Translations under genes and position numbers: made by a program
Assembly (NCBI RefSeq): GCF_003752135.1
Contig: NZ_RJVK01000001.1
Span: 62,001 to 126,000, forward strand
Length of the DNA stretch: 64,000 bases
Direction: 5' to 3'
Source: Caminibacter pacificus
GTDB lineage: Bacteria > Campylobacterota > Campylobacteria > Campylobacterales > Nautiliaceae
The notes under the pieces: model-generated
What the model saw: the letters and a program-made list of their open reading frames with translations, nothing else
Told to the model about the DNA's origin: nothing
Database searches by the model: none
Shown: positions 1-7,394 of the stretch, one piece after another
Numbering within the stretch: position 1 is the first letter of the stretch
How the letters are laid out: the number at the start of each line of letters is the position of its first letter

Positions 1-83
1 TTTTTCTTTTTTCTTTTCAATAAGTGACTGACGCTAATAGTTCAATTGTGCTCTCTTATCTCTCGTAAGATTTTCAATTTATT

Positions 84-102
84 AAAAAAGCCCGAAAAGG
101 GC
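84..102 (-). terminator. Rho-independent terminator of the broken octaheme gene
   Basis: Read on the minus strand, a GCCC-TTTTC-GGGC hairpin lies directly after the stop codon at 110-112 and is followed by a run of six T. The same hairpin core follows the second octaheme gene at 1792-1810, so the tandem duplication seems to have included the terminator. Confidence 0.75.
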
Positions 103-109
103 AAAAAAA

Positions 110-1637
110 TTACTCGTGAGTTACAACCGGCATAGGCGGTTCATTTTTAAGTACTTTTTTAGCATTATGGTATTTTTTGTACATTTTCATTCTGTAATTA
201 TAGATGTCGTTCATTTCTCTGATATCTTGCATTACTTGGAAAACTCCGTGCCAATGAGCATAATCCGGACTACCCATTGCGGCTGCATGTCTGAATCTCG
301 TACCTTCATAATGCCATAAATAATAGTACAATTTAAAAAACGGATCACTCCATAAATCTTCTTTAATTAGACCTTTTGATGCTAATGTTTTAAACATTTT
401 TGAAGCAGAAGCTTCATATTGATTAAATACTTTTACAGCAGCGTCGCTTCTTTGGAAAAAGTTGTTTGTAAACGTTACTTGGTGACAAGCTAAACAAACT
501 TTTTTCATATCGGCTCGGACCTTTAGGATTTCCTGTTTTTACATTTCCTCTAATTACGGTTTTTCCCGGTATGATTTTTCCTCCGCCTTGCCAATAAGCC
601 CAACCTGCCGTTTCGTTTCCTCCGGTTCTTTCAAAACTTGAAGGCGCCCATAAATTCCATTTTAGTCTTAACGAAACATTATGAGTTGATTTTAATCCGT
701 TTATATTACTCATATGACAAACAAAACATGTTGCGGCTCTAACTGTTTTACCTGGGATGATTTTTTTTGAGTTAAAGTCGTAATTTTTTTTATTGGTTTC
801 AAAAATATGTCCGTGTACGCTTGAATGAAAAATTTCTTTGTCAGGATGATCTGGGCCTAAATGACAATTGCTACAGCTTGCGGGATTTCTGGCTTCTGCT
901 GCGCTAAATTTATGTCGTGTATGACAAGCGAGACAATTTCCAACACCTCCGTCAGGATAAAGTGCCGCTATTCCGTCACTAGGCCATGTATCAGGAGATG
1001 GTACGCCGTTTTTATCGAGTTTGATTGCCGTACCGTGGCATTGTACGCATAAATTTGCAACGTTTAAATCTGCAAGTTTAGGATTGTTTTGGTTCGCTCT
1101 ATAAACAGATAAGTCGTTTCTGATTCCCTTAACCATTTCTTTTCCGCTTATTCCATAAGAGGGATTGTTTCCTTTTAAACTTTCGTAATGATAAGCGATT
1201 TTGGTCATCAAAATCCCATTGCCTGATTTGTTATATGCAATCCATTGCGCTCCGGCTCTTGAATGTCCGGAATTTAGATATTCTGTTACTTCTTTGGCGT
1301 GACATTTAGCACATGTAACAGAAGATACGGTAATTTGTACCGTCCAATTTTTACCTTGGAAAGGATGAGATTTGAAAGAGGTCGGATAGTCTTTTGGAAC
1401 TACGTGACATTGAACGCATCCGATTCCGGCTTTTGCATGTTTTGAATGTTGCCAATCTGCGACGATTCCAGGGTCCATTACTTTGTGACAAATTAAGCAT
1501 TGGTTGGTTTTTACTGCAGGATTTGGTTTAAAGTTTTTTAACTTTATGTAATTTGGATTAGAAGTTAGAGAATTTGCAGCCAAAGATACGGTTGTGAGTG
1601 TTGCTACACTTAGTCCGGTTGAAATTATTTTTTTCAT
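110..1637 (-). pseudogene. Octaheme hydroxylamine-oxidoreductase-like cytochrome c, frameshifted copy
   Basis: This is a paralogue of the intact gene at 1819-3351. The start at 1637 is preceded by AAAGGA and followed by a Sec signal peptide (MKKIISTGLSV...). The first reading frame (1637 down to 423) carries seven CxxCH haem motifs (CLICH, CVQCH, CAKCH, CVQCH, CLACH, CSNCH, CFVCH). It runs in register with the paralogue up to GNPKGP and then reads into about 36 unrelated residues. The rest of the protein, from MKKVCLACHQ (eighth haem) to PPMPVVTHE, continues in another frame at 508-110. Alignment with the intact copy shows an 11-nt deletion near 518-522, removing about four codons and shifting the frame. 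Promoter boxes and terminator remain intact. The truncated product would lack haem 8 and the C-terminal helical part and is probably non-functional. An 11-nt loss is an unlikely sequencing error, but that cannot be excluded from sequence alone. Confidence 0.85.
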
Positions 1638-1666
1638 GATTAATCCTTTAATCATCCCACAAAACG

Positions 1667-1698
1667 AGTATATGCCTTCCAAGTGCTTCTAGAGTGCT
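1667..1698 (-). promoter_or_regulatory. Direct-repeat activator site and -10 box of the broken octaheme gene
   Basis: On the minus strand, AGCACTCT (1698-1691) and AGCACTTG (1687-1680) form two boxes 11 bp apart, start to start. Exactly 7 nt after the second box comes TATACT (1672-1667), a good -10 hexamer about 30 nt upstream of the start codon at 1637. The architecture matches that at 3385-3416 and 12807-12838. Tandem half-sites with an 11-bp period that replace the -35 element are typical of OmpR/PhoB-family activators. Assignment to the regulator at 10546 is inference. Confidence 0.65.
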
Positions 1699-1791
1699 AT
1701 ATGAAAGTTTTAGAGGTCAGTTAAGTTTTTGTAATATTTAATATAAGAAGGAGTTATCTATTAGTAGTGTCTGTGAGTTTTATTTTATAAT

Positions 1792-1810
1792 AAAAAAAGC
1801 CCGAAAGGGC
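1792..1810 (-). terminator. Rho-independent terminator of the intact octaheme gene
   Basis: On the minus strand, a GCCC-TTTC-GGGC hairpin closely follows the stop codon and is followed by seven T. It duplicates the terminator at 84-102. Each octaheme gene therefore has its own promoter and terminator. Confidence 0.75.
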
Positions 1811-1818
1811 CAAAAAGA

Positions 1819-3351
1819 TTATTCGTGAGTAACAACCGGCATTGGAGGTTCGTTTTCAAGAACTTTTTTAGCGCTTCCGTATTTTTTAAGCATTTTCATT
1901 CTATAGTTGTAGATATCGTTCATTTCTCTGATATCTTGCATTACTTGGAATACACCATGCCAGTGTGCATAGTCAGGTGATCCCATGGCAGCACCTTGTC
2001 TGAATCTTCTTCCTTCATGATGCCATAGGTAGTAGTATAGTTTAAAGAACGGATCGCTCCATACGTCTGATTTAATTAGACCTTTAGCTTTTAGTTCTTT
2101 CATCATTTTGTTTGCTGCAGCTTTGTATTGGTTGTAAATTTTAACTGCCGCATCTACTCTTTGGAAGTAGTTGTTTGTAAATGTTGCTTGGTGACAAGTC
2201 ATACAAACTTTTTTCATATCTGCTCTTGCAGCTTCAGGACCGTTAGGGTTACCAGCTTTAGGGTTACCTCTTGTTACAGTAGTATCAGTAACTTTTCCTC
2301 CACCTTTCCAGAATGCCCAACCAGCAGTTTCATGTCCGCCAGTTCTTAGGAAACTATCCGGTGCCCAAAGGTTCCATTTAAGTCTTAGAGATACGTTGTG
2401 AGTTGCTTTAAGACCATTGATTCCACTCATATGACATGTGAAACATGTAGCGGCTCTAACTGTTTTTCCTGGGATTTGTTCTCCAGTGTCGAATTTGTAA
2501 TCTTCTTCATTTGTATCAAAGATATGTCCGTGAACGCTTGATTCGAATACTTCTTTATCTGGATGGTCAGGACCTAAGTGACAGTTAGTACAAGCTGCCG
2601 GATGTCTTGCTTCAGCTGCGCTGAATTTATGTCTGCTGTGACATGCTAGACAGTTTCCAACACCACCGTCCGGATATAGAGCAGCAATACCGTCGCTTGG
2701 CCAAGTAGTCGCGTCAGGTCTACCTTGTTTGTCAAGTTTAACTACAGTACCGTGACATTGGATACAAATGTTAGCTACGTTTAGGTTTGCTGTTCTTGGA
2801 TTGTTTTCGTTTGCTCTATAAACAGGAAGGTCGTTTCTGATACCTTTTTCCATAGTTTTACCGTCAACTAGGTAAGACTTATTAGCACCTTTTAAGCTTT
2901 CATAATGATATGAAAGTTTTGTCATAAGGTAACCGTGTTTGTTTTTAGGAGTAGCAAGCCATTGAGCAGCACCTCTTGCGTGTCCTGAATTTAGATATTC
3001 TTGTACTTCTTTTGCGTGACATTTAGCACAAGTTACAGATGAAACTGCGATTTGTACCGTCCAGTTTGCACCTTGCATTGGGTGAGCTTTGAATGCAGTT
3101 GGATAATCTTTTGGAACAACGTGACATTCAACACATCCTACACCAGCTTTTGCGTGTTTAGAATGTTGCCAGTCTGCAACGATTCCAGGATCAGTAGTTT
3201 TGTGACACATTAAACATTGGTCGTTACTTACACCCTTAGGTTTGAAATTTTTAAGTTTTTGATAATTCGGGTTTGAATCTAAGCTGTTAGCTGCGAAAGC
3301 AACACTTGCAATAGCAGCTACGCTTAACCCAGCTGTAAGTGCTTTTTTCAT
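1819..3351 (-). CDS. haoA: Octaheme hydroxylamine-oxidoreductase-like cytochrome c (epsilon-Hao type)
   Basis: This is a periplasmic octaheme c-type cytochrome of about 510 residues. The start at 3351 was chosen because AAGGAG lies 6-7 nt upstream and a Sec signal peptide follows at once (MKKALTAGLSVAAIASVAFA). Eight CxxCH motifs are visible: CLMCH, CVECH, CAKCH, CIQCH, CLACH, CTNCH, CFTCH and, after a gap, CMTCH. The C-terminal region contains GSPDYAHWHG, typical of the HAO family. In Campylobacterota, related enzymes are regarded as reductive, converting nitrite to hydroxylamine and/or ammonium. With the neighbouring periplasmic nitrate reductase this fits the nitrate-ammonification route proposed for Nautilia. 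The likely electron donor is the tetraheme quinol-linked cytochrome at 12860. Whether the haem-crosslinking tyrosine of oxidative HAO is present cannot be settled by eye. The family call is firm; the direction of the reaction is inferred. Confidence 0.9.
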   Translation of the reverse strand: MKKALTAGLSVAAIASVAFAANSLDSNPNYQKLKNFKPKGVSNDQCLMCHKTTDPGIVADWQHSKHAKAGVGCVECHVVPKDYPTAFKAHPMQGANWTVQIAVSSVTCAKCHAKEVQEYLNSGHARGAAQWLATPKNKHGYLMTKLSYHYESLKGANKSYLVDGKTMEKGIRNDLPVYRANENNPRTANLNVANICIQCHGTVVKLDKQGRPDATTWPSDGIAALYPDGGVGNCLACHSRHKFSAAEARHPAACTNCHLGPDHPDKEVFESSVHGHIFDTNEEDYKFDTGEQIPGKTVRAATCFTCHMSGINGLKATHNVSLRLKWNLWAPDSFLRTGGHETAGWAFWKGGGKVTDTTVTRGNPKAGNPNGPEAARADMKKVCMTCHQATFTNNYFQRVDAAVKIYNQYKAAANKMMKELKAKGLIKSDVWSDPFFKLYYYLWHHEGRRFRQGAAMGSPDYAHWHGVFQVMQDIREMNDIYNYRMKMLKKYGSAKKVLENEPPMPVVTHE

Positions 3352-3384
3352 TTTCACTCCTTTTCGAGACATTCTCTCTTAAAA

Positions 3385-3416
3385 ATTCTACAAAAACAAA
3401 GTGTCTCAAAAGTGCC
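3385..3416 (-). promoter_or_regulatory. Direct-repeat activator site and -10 box of haoA
   Basis: On the minus strand, GGCACTTTTGAGACACTTT (3416-3398) contains two boxes, GGCACTTT and GACACTTT, with an 11-bp period. TAGAAT (3390-3385) follows after exactly 7 nt and serves as a -10 hexamer about 34 nt upstream of the start codon at 3351. The arrangement is the same as at 1667-1698 and 12807-12838. Confidence 0.7.
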
Positions 3417-3462
3417 AAAATGAAACAAAAATTAAAAAAACGGGGGAAAAAGAGAGGAAAGA

Positions 3463-3807
3463 TTAATATTTACCTTTAAGAGAACCGAAATATCCAACTT
3501 CTTCGGCTTTTCTGTCAGTATTTAATTCTTCTACTGTAGCATTTAGGTCCATATCTTTTTTCATTTCTTCAAGTTCTTCTTCACAGTAACTCATATGCAT
3601 ATCGGCACTGATTACATATGGAATGTCTTGGATTTTTGTTAATTTGTCTATCTCTTCTTCGACGTTTTTTCCTTCGATAGTTATAATAATAATACCTTTT
3701 TCTTTATCTCCGAAATGTACTTCGCACAGTCCGCTATCGATAAGATTCATCCAAACTGAATCATAATTTTGAGGTAAAGTTTTTACTATAATACTTGAAA
3801 TATTCAT
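3463..3807 (-). CDS. napD: NapD, chaperone of periplasmic nitrate reductase
   Basis: A small cytoplasmic protein (114 aa) with the NapD fold signature: N-terminal MNISSIIVKT, a central IIIITIEGK strand, then a helix and IPYVISADMHMSYCEEE. NapD binds the Tat signal peptide of NapA and holds back export until the molybdenum cofactor is inserted. It is the last gene of napAGHBFLD, 2 nt after napL, with a clear AGGAG ribosome site before the ATG at 3807. It is somewhat longer than the usual 80-95 aa because of an acidic C-terminal tail of about 35 residues of no known role. Sequence and position agree. Confidence 0.88.
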   Translation of the reverse strand: MNISSIIVKTLPQNYDSVWMNLIDSGLCEVHFGDKEKGIIIITIEGKNVEEEIDKLTKIQDIPYVISADMHMSYCEEELEEMKKDMDLNATVEELNTDRKAEEVGYFGSLKGKY

Positions 3808-3809
3808 GG

Positions 3810-4766
3810 TTACTCCTTTAAGTTCCAGATTATTACTTCTCCGGTTGAGAAGCTTATTATTTTATTTTCGTTGATATAATAAATTCCGTTTAACGGCATA
3901 CTGTGACCTCTTAATATATAAAGTAATTTTTTATTAAAATCATAAACTCTTATATCATTGTTTTCGTCGTATTGTAAAGCGAAAGTATCGAGTTTAGGTG
4001 ATAGTGCTACCGCATAAGGAAGAAAGTTTGCTGTCATTTCGATTTTGGAATATTTTGTCGTAATATCGTAAACGGCGACTCTTTTATCACTGCTTCCGTT
4101 TATTACGTAATTTTTTACAAAATCAAGACTTAAAGTTTTATCTTTATTGAATCCCATTATTTTCGCAAGTATTTTTCCGTTTTTTACCTCAATGATTTTA
4201 ACTGAACCACTTTCATCACCTATTGCCGCTTTCGTTTTTACTCTATTTAACGCAAAAGTAGAGAAAACATAACTGTCGGCTTGGACTTTATATAAAAATT
4301 TTTTTTGATTCAAATCGTAAAGAGTTACTTCATCACTTAGAAGACCGAAAAAGATTTGGTGGTTATTGATAAATCTTGCTTTCATAAGAGTCTCTTTTGT
4401 AGTGAAGACTTTTGTTAATTTATGAGTTTCCAAATCGAATAAAAACAAATCTCTTTTTGCTTCTTCGTCTTCAGTTAAGATAAGCAAAGTTTTTCCATTT
4501 GGCGAAATATCCAAAGAATATACCGGCATTGGTTGTAAATCACCCATAAAATCATGAATTTTAGGAAGTTTTATCGTATATATCGTCTCATATGTTTTGG
4601 CGTCTTTTATTTCAACCGTAGAGTTTTCAAGACCGCCTATTATAAATTTTTGATTAAAGGCCAATTTATCGATATAACTTGAAAAGTGAATAACTTTTAA
4701 CGGTTTAACGATTTGTGATGCAAAAGCAAATATTATTGTTAATGTTAATAATAAAATTTTTTTCAT
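3810..4766 (-). CDS. napL: NapL, periplasmic beta-propeller protein of the nap operon
   Basis: A protein of about 318 aa with a Sec signal peptide (MKKILLLTLTIIFAFA) and WD40-like beta-propeller repeats, for example YSLDISPNGKTLLILTEDE, YAVALSPKLDTFALQYDEN and ILRGHSMPLNGIYYIN. NapL is found in nap operons of Campylobacterota and is thought to support nitrate reductase assembly or activity; its exact role is unsettled. The start at 4766 was chosen because the signal peptide begins there, with AAAGG upstream. The longer frame starting at 4817 would overlap napF by about 40 nt. It sits between napF and napD. Confidence 0.85.
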   Translation of the reverse strand: MKKILLLTLTIIFAFASQIVKPLKVIHFSSYIDKLAFNQKFIIGGLENSTVEIKDAKTYETIYTIKLPKIHDFMGDLQPMPVYSLDISPNGKTLLILTEDEEAKRDLFLFDLETHKLTKVFTTKETLMKARFINNHQIFFGLLSDEVTLYDLNQKKFLYKVQADSYVFSTFALNRVKTKAAIGDESGSVKIIEVKNGKILAKIMGFNKDKTLSLDFVKNYVINGSSDKRVAVYDITTKYSKIEMTANFLPYAVALSPKLDTFALQYDENNDIRVYDFNKKLLYILRGHSMPLNGIYYINENKIISFSTGEVIIWNLKE

Positions 4767-4776
4767 GTCAAGACCT

Positions 4777-5253
4777 TTATAGAGGTTTGTATTCGATAGC
4801 GTCGGTAGGACATACACCTACGCAAAAGCCACATCCGGTACATTTTTCCATATCTATTACCGGACTAAACATTCCGTTGTATATTATAGCATTTTCTTCG
4901 CAGATATCTTGACATGAAAAGCAGATTGTTTGATTCCATGCGAGACATTTATTCGGAATTAGAATAATATCCGCTATTTTTTCTTTTTTGTTTTCTATTT
5001 TCAATACTCCGTGAGGACAGGTTTGTGCGCAGGCGTCACAGAAAGTACAACCACTGTTTGAAAAATCTAAAACGGGCATTTCATTTTCTATTTTTATGAT
5101 TTTTTCTTCGCATGCAGTCAAACAATCTTTTGTTTCGCATTCCATACATTTTAAGAAATCTTCTTTTTTTTCGAAATATGGAGGATAAATGAAAGATTTA
5201 AAAGGAGAGTTTTTAACTCTCCTAAAAAGGTTTCTTCTGTTTTTGTCTATCAT
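4777..5253 (-). CDS. napF: NapF, polyferredoxin-like Fe-S protein
   Basis: A 158-aa cytoplasmic ferredoxin-type protein with several cysteine clusters: CMECETKDC, CTFCDACAQTCPHG, CFSCQDIC and CTGCGFCVGVCPTDA. The N-terminus DKNRRNLFRRVK is typical of NapF. NapF is thought to interact with NapA before export and to help mature its Fe-S centre or MoCo site. Its start overlaps the napB stop by 4 nt (ATGA), suggesting translational coupling. It lies between napB and napL in the Campylobacterota order. Confidence 0.9.
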   Translation of the reverse strand: MIDKNRRNLFRRVKNSPFKSFIYPPYFEKKEDFLKCMECETKDCLTACEEKIIKIENEMPVLDFSNSGCTFCDACAQTCPHGVLKIENKKEKIADIILIPNKCLAWNQTICFSCQDICEENAIIYNGMFSPVIDMEKCTGCGFCVGVCPTDAIEYKPL

Positions 5254-5750
5254 AGACCTTGATTAGCTTTCATAGTTTCGAATTTGTTTTCGATAACAGG
5301 GTCAAGTTTAGCTTGAGGTGCGTGACAAGTAGTACAGAAATATCTGCTTCCTGCAACTTTTGGTTTAACTTTATCTCCTTCGAAGTTATCTACAAAGTGA
5401 TCTTTTGGCATTGCAGGAATACCAAGAGCTTTAGCTTGTTGAGGCATATGGCAGCTTAGACACATATTTTTTCCTACTTTAATAGGCACCATTCCTTTGA
5501 TACTGTGAGGAATCATAGGAGGTGCAGTAACGAAAGATTTTTTGAATCCTTGTACTTTTCCAGGGATTGGAGCCGGTGCGTGATATTGAACTACAGGAAG
5601 GTTTTCACTACCTGCGTTTAAGTCAGTTTTTCTAATTCCTGTAACTTGTACAGTTTTATTGCTTACAGCGTTAGTTTGAGTATTGTTTGTACTACATCCA
5701 GCAAGTACAAACATTGCTGCAATACCACTAATTAGTAGCAGTTTTTTCAT
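5250..5750 (-). CDS. napB: NapB, dihaem cytochrome c subunit of nitrate reductase
   Basis: The electron-transfer subunit of periplasmic nitrate reductase, 166 aa. Two haem motifs are visible (CLSCH, CTTCH), along with the NapB-type sequences GMVPIKVGKNMCLSCHMP and GSRYFCTTCHAPQ. It passes electrons from NapGH to NapA. The start at 5750 has AAGGAG upstream and overlaps the napH end by 23 nt. The N-terminus MKKLLLISGIAAMFVLAGCS reads as a lipoprotein signal with a lipobox (LAGC), so this NapB may be membrane-anchored; most described NapB proteins are soluble. The lipidation is inferred from the motif. Confidence 0.9.
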   Translation of the reverse strand: MKKLLLISGIAAMFVLAGCSTNNTQTNAVSNKTVQVTGIRKTDLNAGSENLPVVQYHAPAPIPGKVQGFKKSFVTAPPMIPHSIKGMVPIKVGKNMCLSCHMPQQAKALGIPAMPKDHFVDNFEGDKVKPKVAGSRYFCTTCHAPQAKLDPVIENKFETMKANQGL

Positions 5751-6576
5751 TGTTTTCTCCTTTTTTGTTGATTATATATCTTAGTGTAAATTCAAGAGCG
5801 TTGTCATTACATACTTCGATACATCTTCCGCAATTCGTACATTCGATTCCGGAAATGTAATCGCTTTTTTTGTCTATTACAGGTGATAATACCTGATTTT
5901 CAGGGCAAATTTTTAAACATTCACCGCAAGCGGTACAATTGTCTTTGTTATGCCAAACTCTAATAATACTCTTAGAGCCTACAATGCTATACATTGCGCC
6001 TACAGGGCAGATATGACCGCACCATCCGTTTTTCAGTACGAATGCGTCAAAAATGAAAATTACAAGTAACCAAACCCAACTAAAACCTAAAGTAAATGCC
6101 ACGGCTCTTGTAAACATACCGATAGGACTGATAAATTCAAAAGCCGCCGCACCTACTACAGTAGATACGATTAACATCATAACCATAAAAACGTATCTGA
6201 AGTTTCTAATTTTAGTTGCATTTATCAAATTGTCTTTTTCATGGTGTGTTTTTCTTCTAACCCATGCTGCGAAATCCGTAATCATATTAACAGGGCATAC
6301 CCAGCTACAATAAGCTCTTCCGCCTATTAAACCGTAAAAAAGTAAAATAATTACGACACCGATTATCAAATCGCTACTAATAACCGCTCCCGCAAATAGC
6401 ATTTGCAAAAAAGCATAAGGGTCAGTTAACGGAATGGTGTTAAAAAGTTTTGAAAAACTTAAGTTACCCATCAAAATTTTAAGACCCCAATAATTAGCCG
6501 CAAAATACAAAAATAGAATTGTTAGCTGGGATATTCTTCTTAGAATCAAATATCTGTTTTTAATTATTGATCCCAT
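5728..6576 (-). CDS. napH: NapH, membrane ferredoxin-type quinol dehydrogenase subunit
   Basis: A 282-aa polytopic membrane protein with four or so transmembrane segments, two conserved cysteine motifs near membrane helices (CSWVCPVN, CGHICPVGA) and two C-terminal [4Fe-4S] ferredoxin clusters (CTACGECLKICPEN, CTNCGRCIEVCNDN). NapH with NapG takes electrons from menaquinol and delivers them to NapB in organisms lacking NapC, as here: no napC lies in this operon. It overlaps napG by 13 nt and napB by 23 nt, consistent with tight co-translation. Confidence 0.92.
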   Translation of the reverse strand: MGSIIKNRYLILRRISQLTILFLYFAANYWGLKILMGNLSFSKLFNTIPLTDPYAFLQMLFAGAVISSDLIIGVVIILLFYGLIGGRAYCSWVCPVNMITDFAAWVRRKTHHEKDNLINATKIRNFRYVFMVMMLIVSTVVGAAAFEFISPIGMFTRAVAFTLGFSWVWLLVIFIFDAFVLKNGWCGHICPVGAMYSIVGSKSIIRVWHNKDNCTACGECLKICPENQVLSPVIDKKSDYISGIECTNCGRCIEVCNDNALEFTLRYIINKKGENNEKTATN

Positions 6577-7385
6577 GTTACGCCTTGGTTAAGATTTTGA
6601 ATAGGACTAAGCTTGCTTCTACCAGTTTCAGTCGTTGTTTTCGTAGAAGCGTTTTTGACTCTTTGTTGGTCTTTTTTATCCCAGCCTTTTACGTATCTAT
6701 CACCGGCTTTTCCTAAGAATACGTCTCTTGGGAATACTTTAATAGCTGCTTTTTCAGTAACGCATGCCATTTCGCACATACCGCATCCGGTACAAGCGTC
6801 TTCATGTACTACTGGAATACGATAAGCGTGTTTCCCGGTTCTTTCGTTCTTTTTCCATTCGATAGTTATCGCTTTATCCATTTCTGGACAAGCTCTATAG
6901 CAAGCCGTACATTGTAATCCCCAAAAGGCGATACAACTGCTCGGGTCGATTACCGCAACGCCCATTTTCGCATAGTCGATTGCGACTTCGCCTTTGTCGT
7001 TTTTACACATATCGGGCGTTAATGCCCCTGTCGGGCATGCATACATACACGGAATATCATCACACATAAAACAAGGTCCGGTTCTTGCTATAAAATAAGG
7101 CGTACCTATAGCGACGTTGTCTCCGGGTGCGCCTAATTTTAAAGTTATGATTTCATTTCCGTCAATTATTACTTTGTTTTCTCTGTTTTTACATGCTTCG
7201 ACGCATAATCCGCATCTAATGCATGTTTTTAGAAAATCTTCTTCTTTTAAAGCCCCAGGAGGTCTTAATGTTAGGGGCTTGTTTTTATTTTCTTCAACAA
7301 AAGCGCCAACAATAGTACCTCCAGCAGCCGCAGCTGCTGAGGCTTGTATCAAAGAAGTGATAAACTGTCTTCTTTTGTTATCCAC
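6564..7385 (-). CDS. napG: NapG, exported ferredoxin-type subunit
   Basis: A 273-aa Fe-S protein with a twin-arginine signal (KRRQFITSLIQASAAAAAGG) and four ferredoxin clusters, including CIRCGLCVEACKN, CFMCDDIPCMYACPTGA, CTACYRACPEM and CTGCGMCEMACVTEKAA. It accepts electrons from NapH on the periplasmic side and passes them to NapB. It follows napA after 9 nt, in the standard napAGH order. Family, signal and context all agree. Confidence 0.92.
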   Translation of the reverse strand: MDNKRRQFITSLIQASAAAAAGGTIVGAFVEENKNKPLTLRPPGALKEEDFLKTCIRCGLCVEACKNRENKVIIDGNEIITLKLGAPGDNVAIGTPYFIARTGPCFMCDDIPCMYACPTGALTPDMCKNDKGEVAIDYAKMGVAVIDPSSCIAFWGLQCTACYRACPEMDKAITIEWKKNERTGKHAYRIPVVHEDACTGCGMCEMACVTEKAAIKVFPRDVFLGKAGDRYVKGWDKKDQQRVKNASTKTTTETGRSKLSPIQNLNQGVTWDQ

Positions 7386-7394
7386 AAATTACCT

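Noticed and set aside
110-508. The 132-aa frame as an independent monohaem cytochrome gene
   Set aside because: It lacks a signal peptide and a ribosome site, and matches the C-terminus of the intact octaheme protein; it is the tail of a frameshifted gene.
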